Origin: Sulfurimonas sp.
Lineage (GTDB): Bacteria; Campylobacterota; Campylobacteria; Campylobacterales; Sulfurimonadaceae
Length of the DNA stretch: 50,332 nucleotides
NCBI GenBank assembly: GCA_013791885.1
Contig: VMSZ01000070.1
Coordinates: 1 to 50,332, forward strand
Direction: 5' to 3'
Every line of letters starts with the position of its first letter. The stretch's first letter is position 1. The translations under genes were made by a program, and so were the position numbers. Below the pieces are notes generated by a model. It saw only the letters and a program-made list of their open reading frames with translations, was not told the origin of the DNA and did not search any database. Shown piece by piece: positions 27,578 to 36,617 of the stretch.

Positions 27578-28597
27578 ATGCAGTATAGATATATAGGCAA
27601 GAGCGGATTACGTGTGAGTCCCATTTGCATGGGGACAATGACCTTTGGAACGCAATGCGCCAATGAGAAAGAGGCTTTTGCCATCATGGACAAAGCTTAC
27701 GATGCAGGTGTGAACTTTTACGACACGGCGGAGCTTTATCCTGTGCCGCCATCAGGAAAACTTGCAGGTCTTACAGAAGAGATAGTCGGACGCTGGCTTA
27801 AAACAAAACCGCGTGAGAGTGTCATACTCGCAAGTAAAGTTGCAGGTGCGGCAAACGGCTGGTTTGTTCCGCCTATCCGTCATGGATTGACAGCTATTGA
27901 CAGTTTTCATATTGAACGCGCAATAGAGGGCAGTTTAAAGCGTCTGGGAACGGATTATATTGACTTGTACCAAATGCACTGGCCAGATAATGTTGTGCCC
28001 ATAGAGGAGAGCTTAAAGGCCTTTGACAAGCTGGTTCAAAGCGGAAAGGTTCGTTACATTGGAACTTCAAATGACACAGCCTATGGAACGACAAAAGCTT
28101 TAATGACTTCCGAGTTTAAAGGGTACGCGAGATTCGAGTCTATTCAAAACAATTTTTCGCTTTTAAATCGTCGTTTTTTAGACGAGCTTGGCGCTGTATG
28201 CGAAAAAGAGAAGATTTCTCTCTTGCCGTATTCGCCTTTGGCGGGTGGTGTTTTGAGTGGAAAGTACAACCAAAATGTACAAACACAGGGGCGTTTTAGC
28301 GCTTATGTAAACGCAACTGACAAACGCCAACGTTTAATGGCACAGCGTTTTATGAATGATAAAACGCTTGCTTCAACGCAAAAGTATCTCAAAATTGCAC
28401 ATGATGCAGGTCTGCACCCGGTAACTATGGCAACAGCATGGTCAAAACAGTTCTCTTTTGTGGCTTCGACTATTATCGGTGCGACAAACAGCGAGCAGCT
28501 TGACGCGACTTTGGCGGCTATGGATGTGACTTTGAGTGAGGAAGTTTTAAAAGCCTGCGATGAGGTTCATCAGCAGATTCTGTACCCTATGGGGTGA
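27578..28597 (+). CDS. Aldo/keto reductase
   Basis: The 339-residue protein is an NADPH-dependent TIM-barrel oxidoreductase of the Tas/YghZ-like group. The catalytic tetrad is visible: Asp in NFYDTAELYP, the Tyr in the same motif, Lys in LASKVAG, and His in YQMHWPD. GTSN and PLAGGVLSGKY are further family signatures. The substrate is unknown. It is divergent from the MATE gene and convergent with the next gene, overlapping its 3' end by 11 bases. Confidence 0.9.
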   Translation: MQYRYIGKSGLRVSPICMGTMTFGTQCANEKEAFAIMDKAYDAGVNFYDTAELYPVPPSGKLAGLTEEIVGRWLKTKPRESVILASKVAGAANGWFVPPIRHGLTAIDSFHIERAIEGSLKRLGTDYIDLYQMHWPDNVVPIEESLKAFDKLVQSGKVRYIGTSNDTAYGTTKALMTSEFKGYARFESIQNNFSLLNRRFLDELGAVCEKEKISLLPYSPLAGGVLSGKYNQNVQTQGRFSAYVNATDKRQRLMAQRFMNDKTLASTQKYLKIAHDAGLHPVTMATAWSKQFSFVASTIIGATNSEQLDATLAAMDVTLSEEVLKACDEVHQQILYPMG

Positions 28598-30761
28598 GTA
28601 CAGATGTCGGTTTGTTTTTAGGCTCTGAAAAGTAAAAGCCCTGAGAGAACTCTATTTCTAAATCCAAAACAATATCCTGTATAGCTTTGTTGTGCACAAA
28701 TTCGGCTATACAGGGAATCTTTGCGTTTTTGGCAAAATATGCAATGGCTCTTGCAATCTCATAACTTTTGGAATTAGTGTCGAGATTTTTAATATACCTT
28801 GCATCTATTTTCAAAAAGTCTATATCTAATTCTAAAACTCTTTCAAAATTGGAATATTCCGAACCGAAATCATCTATGGCAAGTTTATAGCCTCGGCTTT
28901 TAAGCATGTTGAGTTGAGTTATGTGATCCTTTTTACCGCTTGCGCTTACACCTTCAAGTATTTCTAAAATCAGACGAGAAGGGTCTACGTTATACTCTGA
29001 GCTTTTGGCATCAAGATAGTCAACAAGATAATATTTGCTTAAGTCATCCTCTGTAATATTTATGGAAAACATGTAATTATTTTCCGACATAACTTTAAAG
29101 CTTTTATCTATCATTATTTTGGTAATTTCAGGAAGTAAGCCGGATAACCTGGCCGGTTCTATAAACTTATTCGCAGAGATGAGCTCCCCGTTTTTCTCAA
29201 TTCTTGCCAGAACTTCAAACTTATTAATAAGCCCCGTATTATTGTCTCTTATACCTTGAAAATAAGGGATTATCTGATCTTTCATTAAGGCAGTATGCAA
29301 TAAGTTATTTGATTCTATAAAAGATTTTCTGTAGGCATCTGTTATATTGTTTTCATCTTCACGATAAATATAAAGATTGTTTTTTCCGTTATTTTTTGCT
29401 TCTTTAAGAGCCATTGCCGAATTTCTGAGTAAATGTGTATTCCCACAAAAAGCACCATAAGAAAAAGAGACATTTAAAGTTATTTTTTCCAGTTTTATTT
29501 TTGTATTGTAAAAGTGTTCTTGAATTTTTGACACAGTAGCTTTTATGTCAATTTGTCCGTCAAAAAGTATGGCAAATTCATCTGCATTGATTCTGAAAAT
29601 ATTTTTTTCTCCAAACTTTTCTTTAAAGATGTGTGCGAGTTTTACTAAGAGCTTATCCCCTGTAGCAAACCCGTAGGCTGTATTGATATAGCTGAAATTA
29701 TTGATGTTTAAGAGTAGAAGTGTTCTGATTTTTTTACTTTTTAAAACTTTTTCGAGTTGCGTTTTGTTGAAAAGTTTTGTAAGTGAATCTCTGTATGCGG
29801 CTTCTTCCAAGAGTTTTTGTGTGTGTTTTAATTCACTCAGGTCAGTAAAAACTGCAAGATAGTTGTCTTTATTGTTTAGTTCGTTATGCAGGGATGTTAT
29901 GCTCAGCCACTGCGTTATTTCTTTGCCGTCAGCTCTTTTATTTATTATTTCATTATTCCAGGTATTTGTTTTTTCTATCTGATCCCACATTTGTTTGTAA
30001 AACTTTTCATCATATTTTCCAGAGGCTATAATATTTGGATTTTTTCCGAGGAGTTCTTGTTCTTTGAATCCATATATTTTTTCAAAGGCATGATTGACTT
30101 CCAATATTTTATTATTAGAATCTGTAATAAGCATACCCTCATTTGCATTTTGCATTGCACTTGAAAAGAGTTTTAAGCGTTTTTCATTTTTTTCATTTTT
30201 GAGTACGATGTTTACTAATGAGGCCGCAGTCTCAAGAAGTTTTTTATGAAACGCAGCGGGAGAGCGATGCTCAAACGAGGAGAGGGCAAAAGTGCCTATA
30301 GGGCTTTTGTTTTCATCTCTCACCGGCATCGACCAGCATGCACACAAGTTAAAGTCATAAGCAATTTGTCGTAAATCTGTCCATCTCTCATCAGTAAAAG
30401 TATCGCTTACAAATTGTGCTTCATTATGAAAAACGGCATTGCCGCAAGAGCCGCCATGCGGTCCTGGTTTAAGGTTTTCCAGTGTTTTATGCCCAATATT
30501 TGCAATAGATGGAGCAGACAAGACACTCAGTAAACCGCTCTTTGTATTTTTTATCATCACTGAAGCAACAGAATTTGGAAGTAATTTTTCGGCAAGCAAG
30601 CAGAGCTTGGATAAGATATTGGATGTTTTGGCCTGAGACGCCATCATGTCTAATATACTATTTTGTATTTCTAGAATATCATTGTATTCTTGTGGAGTGA
30701 TAGGGACTTCGTCCAGATTCTTGTTTTCTAAAGTCTCACAAGATGTATTATTACTATTCAT
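28587..30761 (-). CDS. GAF-PAS-GGDEF-EAL protein with degenerate catalytic motifs
   Basis: The 724-residue protein has a GAF domain (about 30-190), a PAS domain (about 200-315), a GGDEF domain (about 320-475) and an EAL domain (about 490-715), with no membrane segment. The GGDEF signature is RINADEFAIL, so the first two glycines are replaced (Asn-Ala), which predicts no cyclase activity. The EAL signature reads FEVLARI (EVL in place of EAL), but DDFGSEYSN and AEFVH are kept, so phosphodiesterase or c-di-GMP-binding activity remains possible. The GAF domain has the free-radical/Met-sulfoxide-like SCGNAVFHNE motif with a Cys. Confidence 0.88.
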   Translation of the reverse strand: MNSNNTSCETLENKNLDEVPITPQEYNDILEIQNSILDMMASQAKTSNILSKLCLLAEKLLPNSVASVMIKNTKSGLLSVLSAPSIANIGHKTLENLKPGPHGGSCGNAVFHNEAQFVSDTFTDERWTDLRQIAYDFNLCACWSMPVRDENKSPIGTFALSSFEHRSPAAFHKKLLETAASLVNIVLKNEKNEKRLKLFSSAMQNANEGMLITDSNNKILEVNHAFEKIYGFKEQELLGKNPNIIASGKYDEKFYKQMWDQIEKTNTWNNEIINKRADGKEITQWLSITSLHNELNNKDNYLAVFTDLSELKHTQKLLEEAAYRDSLTKLFNKTQLEKVLKSKKIRTLLLLNINNFSYINTAYGFATGDKLLVKLAHIFKEKFGEKNIFRINADEFAILFDGQIDIKATVSKIQEHFYNTKIKLEKITLNVSFSYGAFCGNTHLLRNSAMALKEAKNNGKNNLYIYREDENNITDAYRKSFIESNNLLHTALMKDQIIPYFQGIRDNNTGLINKFEVLARIEKNGELISANKFIEPARLSGLLPEITKIMIDKSFKVMSENNYMFSINITEDDLSKYYLVDYLDAKSSEYNVDPSRLILEILEGVSASGKKDHITQLNMLKSRGYKLAIDDFGSEYSNFERVLELDIDFLKIDARYIKNLDTNSKSYEIARAIAYFAKNAKIPCIAEFVHNKAIQDIVLDLEIEFSQGFYFSEPKNKPTSVLTP

Positions 30762-30825
30762 AATATTCCAAGTATTTTATATAGGCGCATACTAACAACT
30801 TTAGTATAAAGGGAAACTTACAATT

Positions 30826-30855
30826 TTGTCATACTCACTCAGATTAGTATATAAT
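30826..30855 (+). promoter_or_regulatory. Sigma70-type promoter before the 30880 gene
   Basis: TTGTCA at 30826-30831 and TATAAT at 30850-30855 are separated by 18 bases. Transcription from about 30862 would give a short leader with AAGGAG at 30867-30872. This argues that the upstream in-frame start at 30826 is not used. Confidence 0.5.
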
Positions 30856-30879
30856 TTCACAAATTCAAGGAGCTTGAGA

Positions 30880-31311
30880 GTGAATACAAAAACAGAAACA
30901 ATTTTAGAACTTTTGCATAAACATTTTTCAGATGAAGAAAAGCAGTATAGCGAGTTTGAAAGTTCAGATATAGAATACTTTGTCGGATGCATGTTTTACA
31001 ATCATTTTGCATTTAGTAAAGCACTGGATAATTTAAAAACGATGGATTTGTCATACGATTTTTTATCTGCGTTTAGCGATGAAGAGTTTAAAGAGATAGA
31101 GCAAATAGTTCAAAGTATTCTTATTGAAGACGAGTTGCAAAAATTGGAATTTCTACAAAAATTTATTGAAGAATCACGAAAAAAATATACAAAATCTGAA
31201 CTTTATCTTCTAGACAGACTTGCGTATCATGTAAACGCAATGGCACAAAGATATGAAAAAAACGCAGAGGTGGTGCATATCGATTTTCAAAATCCTCTTT
31301 TAAGAAAATAG
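30880..31311 (+). CDS. Conserved hypothetical protein upstream of thiE-like gene
   Basis: I do not recognise this family. GTG 30880 is preferred because AAGGAG (30867-30872) lies 7 bases before it. The protein is then 143 residues, acidic, helical and without signal or membrane segments. A heptad-like region (EELQKLEFLQKFIEESRKKY) and a single Cys in FVGCMFYNHFAF stand out. It overlaps the thiE-like gene by one base (TAG/GTG), so the two are co-translated. Confidence 0.7.
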   Translation: MNTKTETILELLHKHFSDEEKQYSEFESSDIEYFVGCMFYNHFAFSKALDNLKTMDLSYDFLSAFSDEEFKEIEQIVQSILIEDELQKLEFLQKFIEESRKKYTKSELYLLDRLAYHVNAMAQRYEKNAEVVHIDFQNPLLRK

Positions 31312-31859
31312 TGAAAAAGTACCTCATAACGTCGCCTGAACATTATACTCAGGAGAGTTCTTCGTTTAAAAAAGCACTAGAAGCAAGTTTTATGAGACAC
31401 TCTCCTGATTTTGCGCTTTACAGAGACAAAGAAAATGCAAATTATAAAGGGTTGGCAAAGATTTTTGTAAAACTTTGCAAAGATTATAAGGTTAAAGCAT
31501 TTGTGCATGGAGACTATTTACTTGCAAGTGAACTCGGTGCAGATGGTGTACATCTGACATCTACGCAGTTGAGCGAAATACAAAACGCCAAAGAAAAAAA
31601 TCTTGAAGTGGGGATAAGTTCCCATACAACAGAAGAGGTTTTAGAAGCCCAAGAACTTGGGGCTTCTTATGTGACTTATAGCCCGATTTTTGCTTCTCCT
31701 GGTAAGGGGGAACCTAAAGGCATAGAAGATTTAAAAGCTTTGCTTGAGTGTTGTGAAATAAAAGTTTTCGCTCTTGGCGGTATTGTAAATGAAGAACAAG
31801 TTCAAGAAATACAAAATACAAAAGTTTACGGTTTTGCCTCAATTCGGTATTTTTATTGA
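31311..31859 (+). CDS. thiE: Thiamine-phosphate synthase (ThiE/TenI family)
   Basis: The 182-residue TIM barrel has GADGVHLTS, the GISSHTTEEVLEAQELGASYVTYSP-type core (shown here in part), PIFASPGKGEPKG, and the phosphate-binding ALGGI. ThiE couples HMP-PP and thiazole phosphate to make thiamine phosphate. The protein is shorter than typical ThiE (about 210), the usual N-terminal QLR/KN block is weak, and the usual T in PIFxTxTK is changed to a Ser-Pro sequence. A TenI-like relative is therefore possible. It starts at GTG. Confidence 0.7.
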   Translation: MKKYLITSPEHYTQESSSFKKALEASFMRHSPDFALYRDKENANYKGLAKIFVKLCKDYKVKAFVHGDYLLASELGADGVHLTSTQLSEIQNAKEKNLEVGISSHTTEEVLEAQELGASYVTYSPIFASPGKGEPKGIEDLKALLECCEIKVFALGGIVNEEQVQEIQNTKVYGFASIRYFY

Positions 31860-32923
31860 TTTGAAGAGATTTGATTTTTTCCGTTGCGTTTAGAATTATA
31901 AAGTGCATTGTCTGCACACTGAAAGAGCTTGTCTACGGTATTTAAATCTGTATTTGCTTGGCAGACACCGACACTGCAGGTAAATGTTTTAACATGCATA
32001 AAATCATGAGAAGCTAATTTTGTCATGAGCCTTTGCATATTTAAAATTGCCTGCTCAAGTGTTGTATTTGGCATGATTATTATAAATTCTTCACCACCCC
32101 ATCTTCCGACAGCATCTGTTTTTCTGCTGTTGCTCATGAGCAGATGTGCAAACTCTTTTAAAACAGTGTCGCCAATAATGTGGCCATATTTGTCATTTAT
32201 CATTTTAAAATCATCAATGTCTAAAATTGCAATACTTAGATTTGTACCGTATCTTTCATATTCGTGAAATTTCTCTTCTATAATTTTATCAATTTTTCTA
32301 CGGTTAAACAGAGATGTCAGAGTGTCTGTATTTGTGAGTTTTTTTAATTGTGTAGATACTTTTTCAAAAGATTGCTCAATGGCAAAGTAGACAAGAGTGA
32401 GCAGTATGGAGGCTACAAAAAGTCTTAAAAATGATGTAATATCCCAAGAAGTTTCATTCCAAAAAAGTACGCCGTAAAAGAGAAAAGTAAATAGAAAAAG
32501 ATAATAGACTAAAGATATTGCAAGCCCTATTTTTGGTTTAAATTGTGAAATAGCGAAGATAGGGACAAAAATAGTCCAGATAAGTCCAAAACTGCTATTG
32601 TGATTGAAATATACAAAAGTAAACATAAAAAGTGAAAGCATTAACAGACCGACTGTTGCAGCTTTTTTAAGGTTGTTGTTATGTCTTAGGTCAAGATAGA
32701 GGTAAAGAAAAACACAAAAAGCCACGGTGTCAATAAAAGCTATAAAATAGTTATGGATGAAGAAGATATGTATAAAAGCAAATAGAGAAAAAGCAAATAT
32801 CCCAAGGATGAAAAAAGTATTGAGCATAATTACTTTTCTTAATAAAAAGTAATCAGCAGAGCCCCTTCGAAATGATAAAGGAGGGTAAATTAGATTTTTA
32901 AATCTTTCTTTTAATGTGTTCAT
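31853..32923 (-). CDS. Membrane-bound diguanylate cyclase
   Basis: The 356-residue protein has about five or six N-terminal membrane segments (about residues 28-190) of a MASE-like sensor type, then a GGDEF domain with LFNRRKIDKI, the LDIDDFKMINDKYGH metal motif, and RWGGEEFIIIMP. The GGEEF active site is intact, so it probably makes c-di-GMP. The membrane sensor ligand is unknown. Its 3' end overlaps the thiE-like gene by 7 bases. Confidence 0.9.
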   Translation of the reverse strand: MNTLKERFKNLIYPPLSFRRGSADYFLLRKVIMLNTFFILGIFAFSLFAFIHIFFIHNYFIAFIDTVAFCVFLYLYLDLRHNNNLKKAATVGLLMLSLFMFTFVYFNHNSSFGLIWTIFVPIFAISQFKPKIGLAISLVYYLFLFTFLFYGVLFWNETSWDITSFLRLFVASILLTLVYFAIEQSFEKVSTQLKKLTNTDTLTSLFNRRKIDKIIEEKFHEYERYGTNLSIAILDIDDFKMINDKYGHIIGDTVLKEFAHLLMSNSRKTDAVGRWGGEEFIIIMPNTTLEQAILNMQRLMTKLASHDFMHVKTFTCSVGVCQANTDLNTVDKLFQCADNALYNSKRNGKNQISSNQ

Positions 32924-32974
32924 TAGTCACATAGTAGCTAAGTAATAATAAATTTAATCTTATTATTTTCTGTG

Positions 32975-34213
32975 CTAGGTAAGAAGTTTTCCTGCCAAAG
33001 CACCGCTGGCAAAACTCCACTGAAGATTATAGCCTCCGCAAGGGCCATCGAGGTTCATTATCTCCCCGCAAAAATATAAACCTTTTATGATTTTACTTTG
33101 CATAGTTTTTGGATTGATTTCTTTTAAATCTATTCCTCCGCGAGTAATCATCGCCATTTTAAAACCGTCATGTCCTGTAACGGTAAGCGGAGTCCAGACT
33201 AAAATTTGCATCAATTTTGCACGGGAAGCTCCATCTATTTTGTTATATTGGGCATCAGGATTGACGTTTGCAAGCAGACACAACTCTCTGGAGAGAGGTA
33301 CTGGAAGTAGGGTGGCGACATGCTCTTGCATGGGTGCGAGAGGATTTTTTGCAACACTGTTTTTAATGTGAGCGGAGATTTGTTCCTCGTTCATCCCTTT
33401 TGTGAGATTGAGCAAAAGAGGCACTTCGCCGTATTTGTCCAAAAGCGGGGTGATTTCACGTGCAAAATCCAAAACAACCGGACCGCGAATTCCGTGATTT
33501 GTAAAAATTAAATCTCCGCTGGCTCTGAGTTTTTTATGCTTTTTCAAATCAACCCGAAGTTCCACTTTTGCGATGGTGTCAGCTCGGCAATTTTTCACCC
33601 ACTCTTCTTTGGTTTTGAGCGGCATCATGGCCGGATGCAGTTCTGTGACCTTATGTCCAAGCTCGGCGGCCATAGTGTAGCCGTCACCCTCAGCCCCAAG
33701 AACCGGGTAACCAAGTCCTCCGGTAGCAACTACGACATTGGGCGCATAAAAAGTCTGTTCTTGCGTTTGTACACCTTGCGTTTGGTTTTCGTTTGCAAGG
33801 ATTTTGAGTGCTTTTTGCGAACGCAGCAGAGTGACACCCAATCTTTGCATCTCATCACGAAGTGCATCAATGATGGTCGCGGAGCTGTGAGAAGTGGGAA
33901 AAACTCTGTAACCGTCAGGCGCATGCGTCTCAACGCCAATCTCTTTAAAAAACGCAAGCAGAGCCTTGTAGTCAAGTGCTGTCAGAGCGTCTTGCATAAA
34001 ACGCCCGTCTCTTCCAAAACGCGCCATAAAATCTTCATTGGAGAGTGTGTTTGTAAGGTTACAACGCCCGCCGCCCGTGGCCTTGAGCTTTGAGGCAATG
34101 TTTGAGAGTTTTTCCAAAAGAAGCACTTTTTTGCCATTGCGTGCAGCAACAATCGCCGCCATCATGCCCGCTGCACCACTTCCAAGTACTATAAGTTCGT
34201 AATCTGTTTGCAA
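32975..34213 (-). CDS. NAD(P)/FAD-dependent oxidoreductase, YhiN/HI0933 family
   Basis: I place the start at TTG 34213: on the minus strand AAGGA (34219-34223) sits 5 bases before it, and the protein then begins MQTDYELIVLGSGAAGM, directly at the FAD-binding strand. A longer frame reaches 34285 but has no site and adds an unconserved 24 residues. The 412-residue protein shows ATGGGRCNLTNT, VVATGGLGYP and the C-terminal GEIMNLDGPCGGYNLQ that define the HI0933 family. The substrate is unknown. Confidence 0.88.
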   Translation of the reverse strand: MQTDYELIVLGSGAAGMMAAIVAARNGKKVLLLEKLSNIASKLKATGGGRCNLTNTLSNEDFMARFGRDGRFMQDALTALDYKALLAFFKEIGVETHAPDGYRVFPTSHSSATIIDALRDEMQRLGVTLLRSQKALKILANENQTQGVQTQEQTFYAPNVVVATGGLGYPVLGAEGDGYTMAAELGHKVTELHPAMMPLKTKEEWVKNCRADTIAKVELRVDLKKHKKLRASGDLIFTNHGIRGPVVLDFAREITPLLDKYGEVPLLLNLTKGMNEEQISAHIKNSVAKNPLAPMQEHVATLLPVPLSRELCLLANVNPDAQYNKIDGASRAKLMQILVWTPLTVTGHDGFKMAMITRGGIDLKEINPKTMQSKIIKGLYFCGEIMNLDGPCGGYNLQWSFASGALAGKLLT

Positions 34214-34314
34214 ATCTATCCTTGCGTTTTTGAAATTATAACGATTCTTTGACATAGAGTTCAAAATTTGGAGATATAATTCCATTTTTACTTGAATTGA
34301 TAAAAGAGGTCTTT

Positions 34315-35022
34315 ATGATACAGTATGATAATTATGTTTCTGTTATTGCTAATTCGCCGTTATTTAAAGATACATCGTCTGAATTTAAGCGTATGTTGTT
34401 TGATTCAATGGAGTATAAATTTCTTCCAAAAAAAACGGTGATAGACGAAGATGACAGGCTACAGTGGCTTCATTTAGTCATTGGCGGGCGTATCAAGATT
34501 TCACAAATCAACCTTCTTACAAGCAAAGAGTATATCGTCTATTTGCTCAATCCGGGAGATGTTTTTGATGTCCTCTCTTTTATAGACCAAAAGGAGCACT
34601 ACGCTCTTTTTGAAGCTTTGGAAGATACGGATGTACTACGCATCGACATAGTCAAAGCACGTGAACTTCTTTCCGTCACTCCCGAATTTAACAAAATATT
34701 TTTGCCGTATCTTGGAAGACGCATGCGCTTTTTGGAAGAAAATGCTTCGGATTTGGCCCTTTTTGATACGGTTACGAGACTCTCCAAACTGATTCTCAGA
34801 AATATCGATACGGAGGATGCGGAGAATGACGAGATAGAACTTATCAACAATCTTTCCCAAGAGGACATTGCAAAGATGCTTGGCTCTGTGCGCACTGTCA
34901 TCAGCCGCAACCTTCAGGAACTCAAAAAAAATCAAATCCTTGAAACAGATAAAGGAAAACATAAGGTAAAAGATCTCAACGCGCTTATAAAACAGTGCGA
35001 ACACGCCTTGATACCAGAATAG
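34315..35022 (+). CDS. Crp/Fnr-family transcriptional regulator
   Basis: ATG 34315 follows a GAGG site at 34306-34309; a TTG six codons earlier is in frame but has no good site. The 235-residue protein has a cyclic-nucleotide-binding-like sensor fold (about 15-130) and a winged-helix domain with SQEDIAKMLGSVRTVISRNLQELK. It lacks the N-terminal cysteine cluster of true FNR, so it is not an Fe-S oxygen sensor of that type. A Dnr/NnrR-like NO sensor or another ligand is possible. The next gene, an outer-membrane protein, carries a possible site at its promoter. Confidence 0.85.
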   Translation: MIQYDNYVSVIANSPLFKDTSSEFKRMLFDSMEYKFLPKKTVIDEDDRLQWLHLVIGGRIKISQINLLTSKEYIVYLLNPGDVFDVLSFIDQKEHYALFEALEDTDVLRIDIVKARELLSVTPEFNKIFLPYLGRRMRFLEENASDLALFDTVTRLSKLILRNIDTEDAENDEIELINNLSQEDIAKMLGSVRTVISRNLQELKKNQILETDKGKHKVKDLNALIKQCEHALIPE

Positions 35023-35032
35023 TATCTTTTGA

Positions 35033-35076
35033 GTGATACTTAAGTCACACATTTAAAAAAAATCTTCTTGTATGAT
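35033..35076 (+). promoter_or_regulatory. Candidate promoter and Crp/Fnr-like half-sites before the outer-membrane protein gene
   Basis: TATGAT (35071-35076) is a good -10 element, giving a start near 35083. GTGA (35033-35036) and TCAC (35045-35048) form inverted half-sites centred near -42, the class II activator position. The spacer is 8 bases rather than the usual 6, so the operator call is weak. The -10 call is firmer. Confidence 0.4.
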
Positions 35077-35108
35077 TCCGAACTTTAATAAAAGTAAGGA
35101 GATAGACA

Positions 35109-36359
35109 ATGAAAAAAATGAGTTATTCACTTATAGCACTAGGTTTTTTAGCAACTTCGGCTATGGCACTAGACATGACGGATTATAAACCGACAGACAG
35201 TTTTTTTGATGAAGCGTATGTAAACGCACAATTTGCTCTTGAAGACGGAAACCAAGATCAGACAAGTTACAACGGTGTATTTGGTGCGAACTACCAAGCG
35301 CGTAAATTTACCTTGCCATATGCATGGAATATCAGAGCAAATGCTGAGGCAGATATCTCAAGAGGAGAAGATGCAAACAGCTCTACCGAGTCAAACTATG
35401 AAGTAACAGTTGATGGTAATTTCGACAAATACTTTAGCGATACGGAAGATTTCTTCTACTATGGTTCTGCTGAATTAGCATATGCGGACAAATATCTTAA
35501 AGTAGATGAGAACAATGCAAGTATTTCAACGATGGAAGATGCAGAAAATCCTTATGCTAAAGTAGGCGTGGGTGTTGGTTATGGACGTGTTTATAATGCG
35601 ACATCATTGGCAAAAGCGCTTCGTATCGCTGAAGATTTCAAAACATACAACATCATTACAAAAGAGATTGATGATGATACTATGATGAAGTTAGCGCAGC
35701 TTATCGAACTTGAGCCTGAGTACTATAGCAAATATGGACCGGTAGAGTATAAAAAACACTGGTTTGAAGCGATGGAAAAAGTCCTAAAAGAGGGCGGTGT
35801 TCTTGAGCAAGACGGCGCACTTGGCGCTTTTGGTGTTGTTCGTATCGAAGAGATTTTATTTGAAGAGCGAGTTGCAGCGCGTTACCATGGTTGGTTAGTG
35901 CGTGCGGGTCTTGGTAAAATTATGTCTAGCTATGATGGTACAACAAATGATCCGACTTTTGATATGGCATTTGAGTACGGTCTGCCTATCGGTTATCAGC
36001 TACAGTTTTACAATATAGCAAAATACAGCACTCTGATGGTTGGTGACAGCGATAAAGAGACAGGACACCTCTTTACAAACAGCATGAGTTTGACGTATGA
36101 AATCTCTAACATGATCGACTGGGAAAATGCATGGAACTACAGATATGACAACTCAAGTGTCAAAGATGTTGAAGATGTAACTACAAACAGTTTGGATAGT
36201 ACATTCCGTTACTATTTGACAAACCGTTTGAACTTCTATACGACTGTAAGTTTATTAAAAGTATATGATGGTCATACATATGATTCAGCAAACGCAAACA
36301 GCCGCAATGACGACTTAGAGACACGCGTATTTACCGGTTTACAATATAGATTGAAATAA
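35109..36359 (+). CDS. Outer-membrane beta-barrel protein of unknown function
   Basis: The 416-residue protein has a signal peptide ending near SAMA/LDM, then many amphipathic strands rich in Tyr/Phe/Asn (for example WNIRANAEADISR and FRYYLTNRLNFYTTVSL), ending in FTGLQYRLK. The start has AAGGAGA at 35096-35102. A helical insert (about residues 165-255) interrupts the strand pattern. The strand pattern and the acidic turns suggest a barrel, but I do not recognise the family. It follows a Crp/Fnr-type regulator, so regulation by it is plausible. Confidence 0.7.
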   Translation: MKKMSYSLIALGFLATSAMALDMTDYKPTDSFFDEAYVNAQFALEDGNQDQTSYNGVFGANYQARKFTLPYAWNIRANAEADISRGEDANSSTESNYEVTVDGNFDKYFSDTEDFFYYGSAELAYADKYLKVDENNASISTMEDAENPYAKVGVGVGYGRVYNATSLAKALRIAEDFKTYNIITKEIDDDTMMKLAQLIELEPEYYSKYGPVEYKKHWFEAMEKVLKEGGVLEQDGALGAFGVVRIEEILFEERVAARYHGWLVRAGLGKIMSSYDGTTNDPTFDMAFEYGLPIGYQLQFYNIAKYSTLMVGDSDKETGHLFTNSMSLTYEISNMIDWENAWNYRYDNSSVKDVEDVTTNSLDSTFRYYLTNRLNFYTTVSLLKVYDGHTYDSANANSRNDDLETRVFTGLQYRLK

Positions 36360-36387
36360 TTTCTATTCAGACCTTCCTGTTTAGTAT

Positions 36388-36415
36388 CTTAAAGAGGTTT
36401 CATTCCCTCTTTAAG
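36388..36415 (+). terminator. Intrinsic-type hairpin after the outer-membrane protein gene
   Basis: CTTAAAGAGG (36388-36397) pairs perfectly with CCTCTTTAAG (36406-36415) around an 8-base loop. It sits 29 bases after the stop codon. No long T-run follows, but the stem has 10 perfect pairs. Confidence 0.65.
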
Positions 36416-36527
36416 AGCCCCTTCCAAACTTCTTAAAATCCCTTTTTATCTAATTCAGAGTAAAATTCGCTTCAATTTTTCCATGAGAGAGTGTCTATGA
36501 AAAGCTTACTATCTGCAATTTCCATCG

Positions 36528-36617
36528 TTCCCATCGTCCCGATGGGAATGCATATCACTAAATAATGCACATAACTAAGTAAAGCAGATATATATACTCC
36601 CACGCGGAGCATGGGGG
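36528..36617. repeat. Two-hairpin REP-like palindromic element
   Basis: The first hairpin pairs TTCCCATCG (36528-36536) with CGATGGGAA (36540-36548) perfectly and is followed by TGCATATC. The second pairs CTCCCACGC (36597-36605) with GCATGGGGG (36609-36617), with one mismatch and one wobble. The pair of GC-rich hairpins, about 48 bases apart, with GGGAATGCATA and a CCCACGCGGAGC core, matches my memory of a widespread family of REP-like paired palindromes in Proteobacteria. It lies in the 350-base gap 36360-36709, which otherwise holds only the terminator and the leader of the next gene. Confidence 0.55.

Noticed and set aside
33536-34093. 185-codon frame antisense to the YhiN-type gene
   Set aside because: It is the shadow of a well-supported flavoprotein gene on the other strand and has no family motif.
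36497-36565. Small open frame of 22 codons (MKSLLSAISIVPIVPMG...)
   Set aside because: It runs through the first REP-like hairpin and its codons are set by the palindrome; only a weak GAGA ribosome site precedes it.
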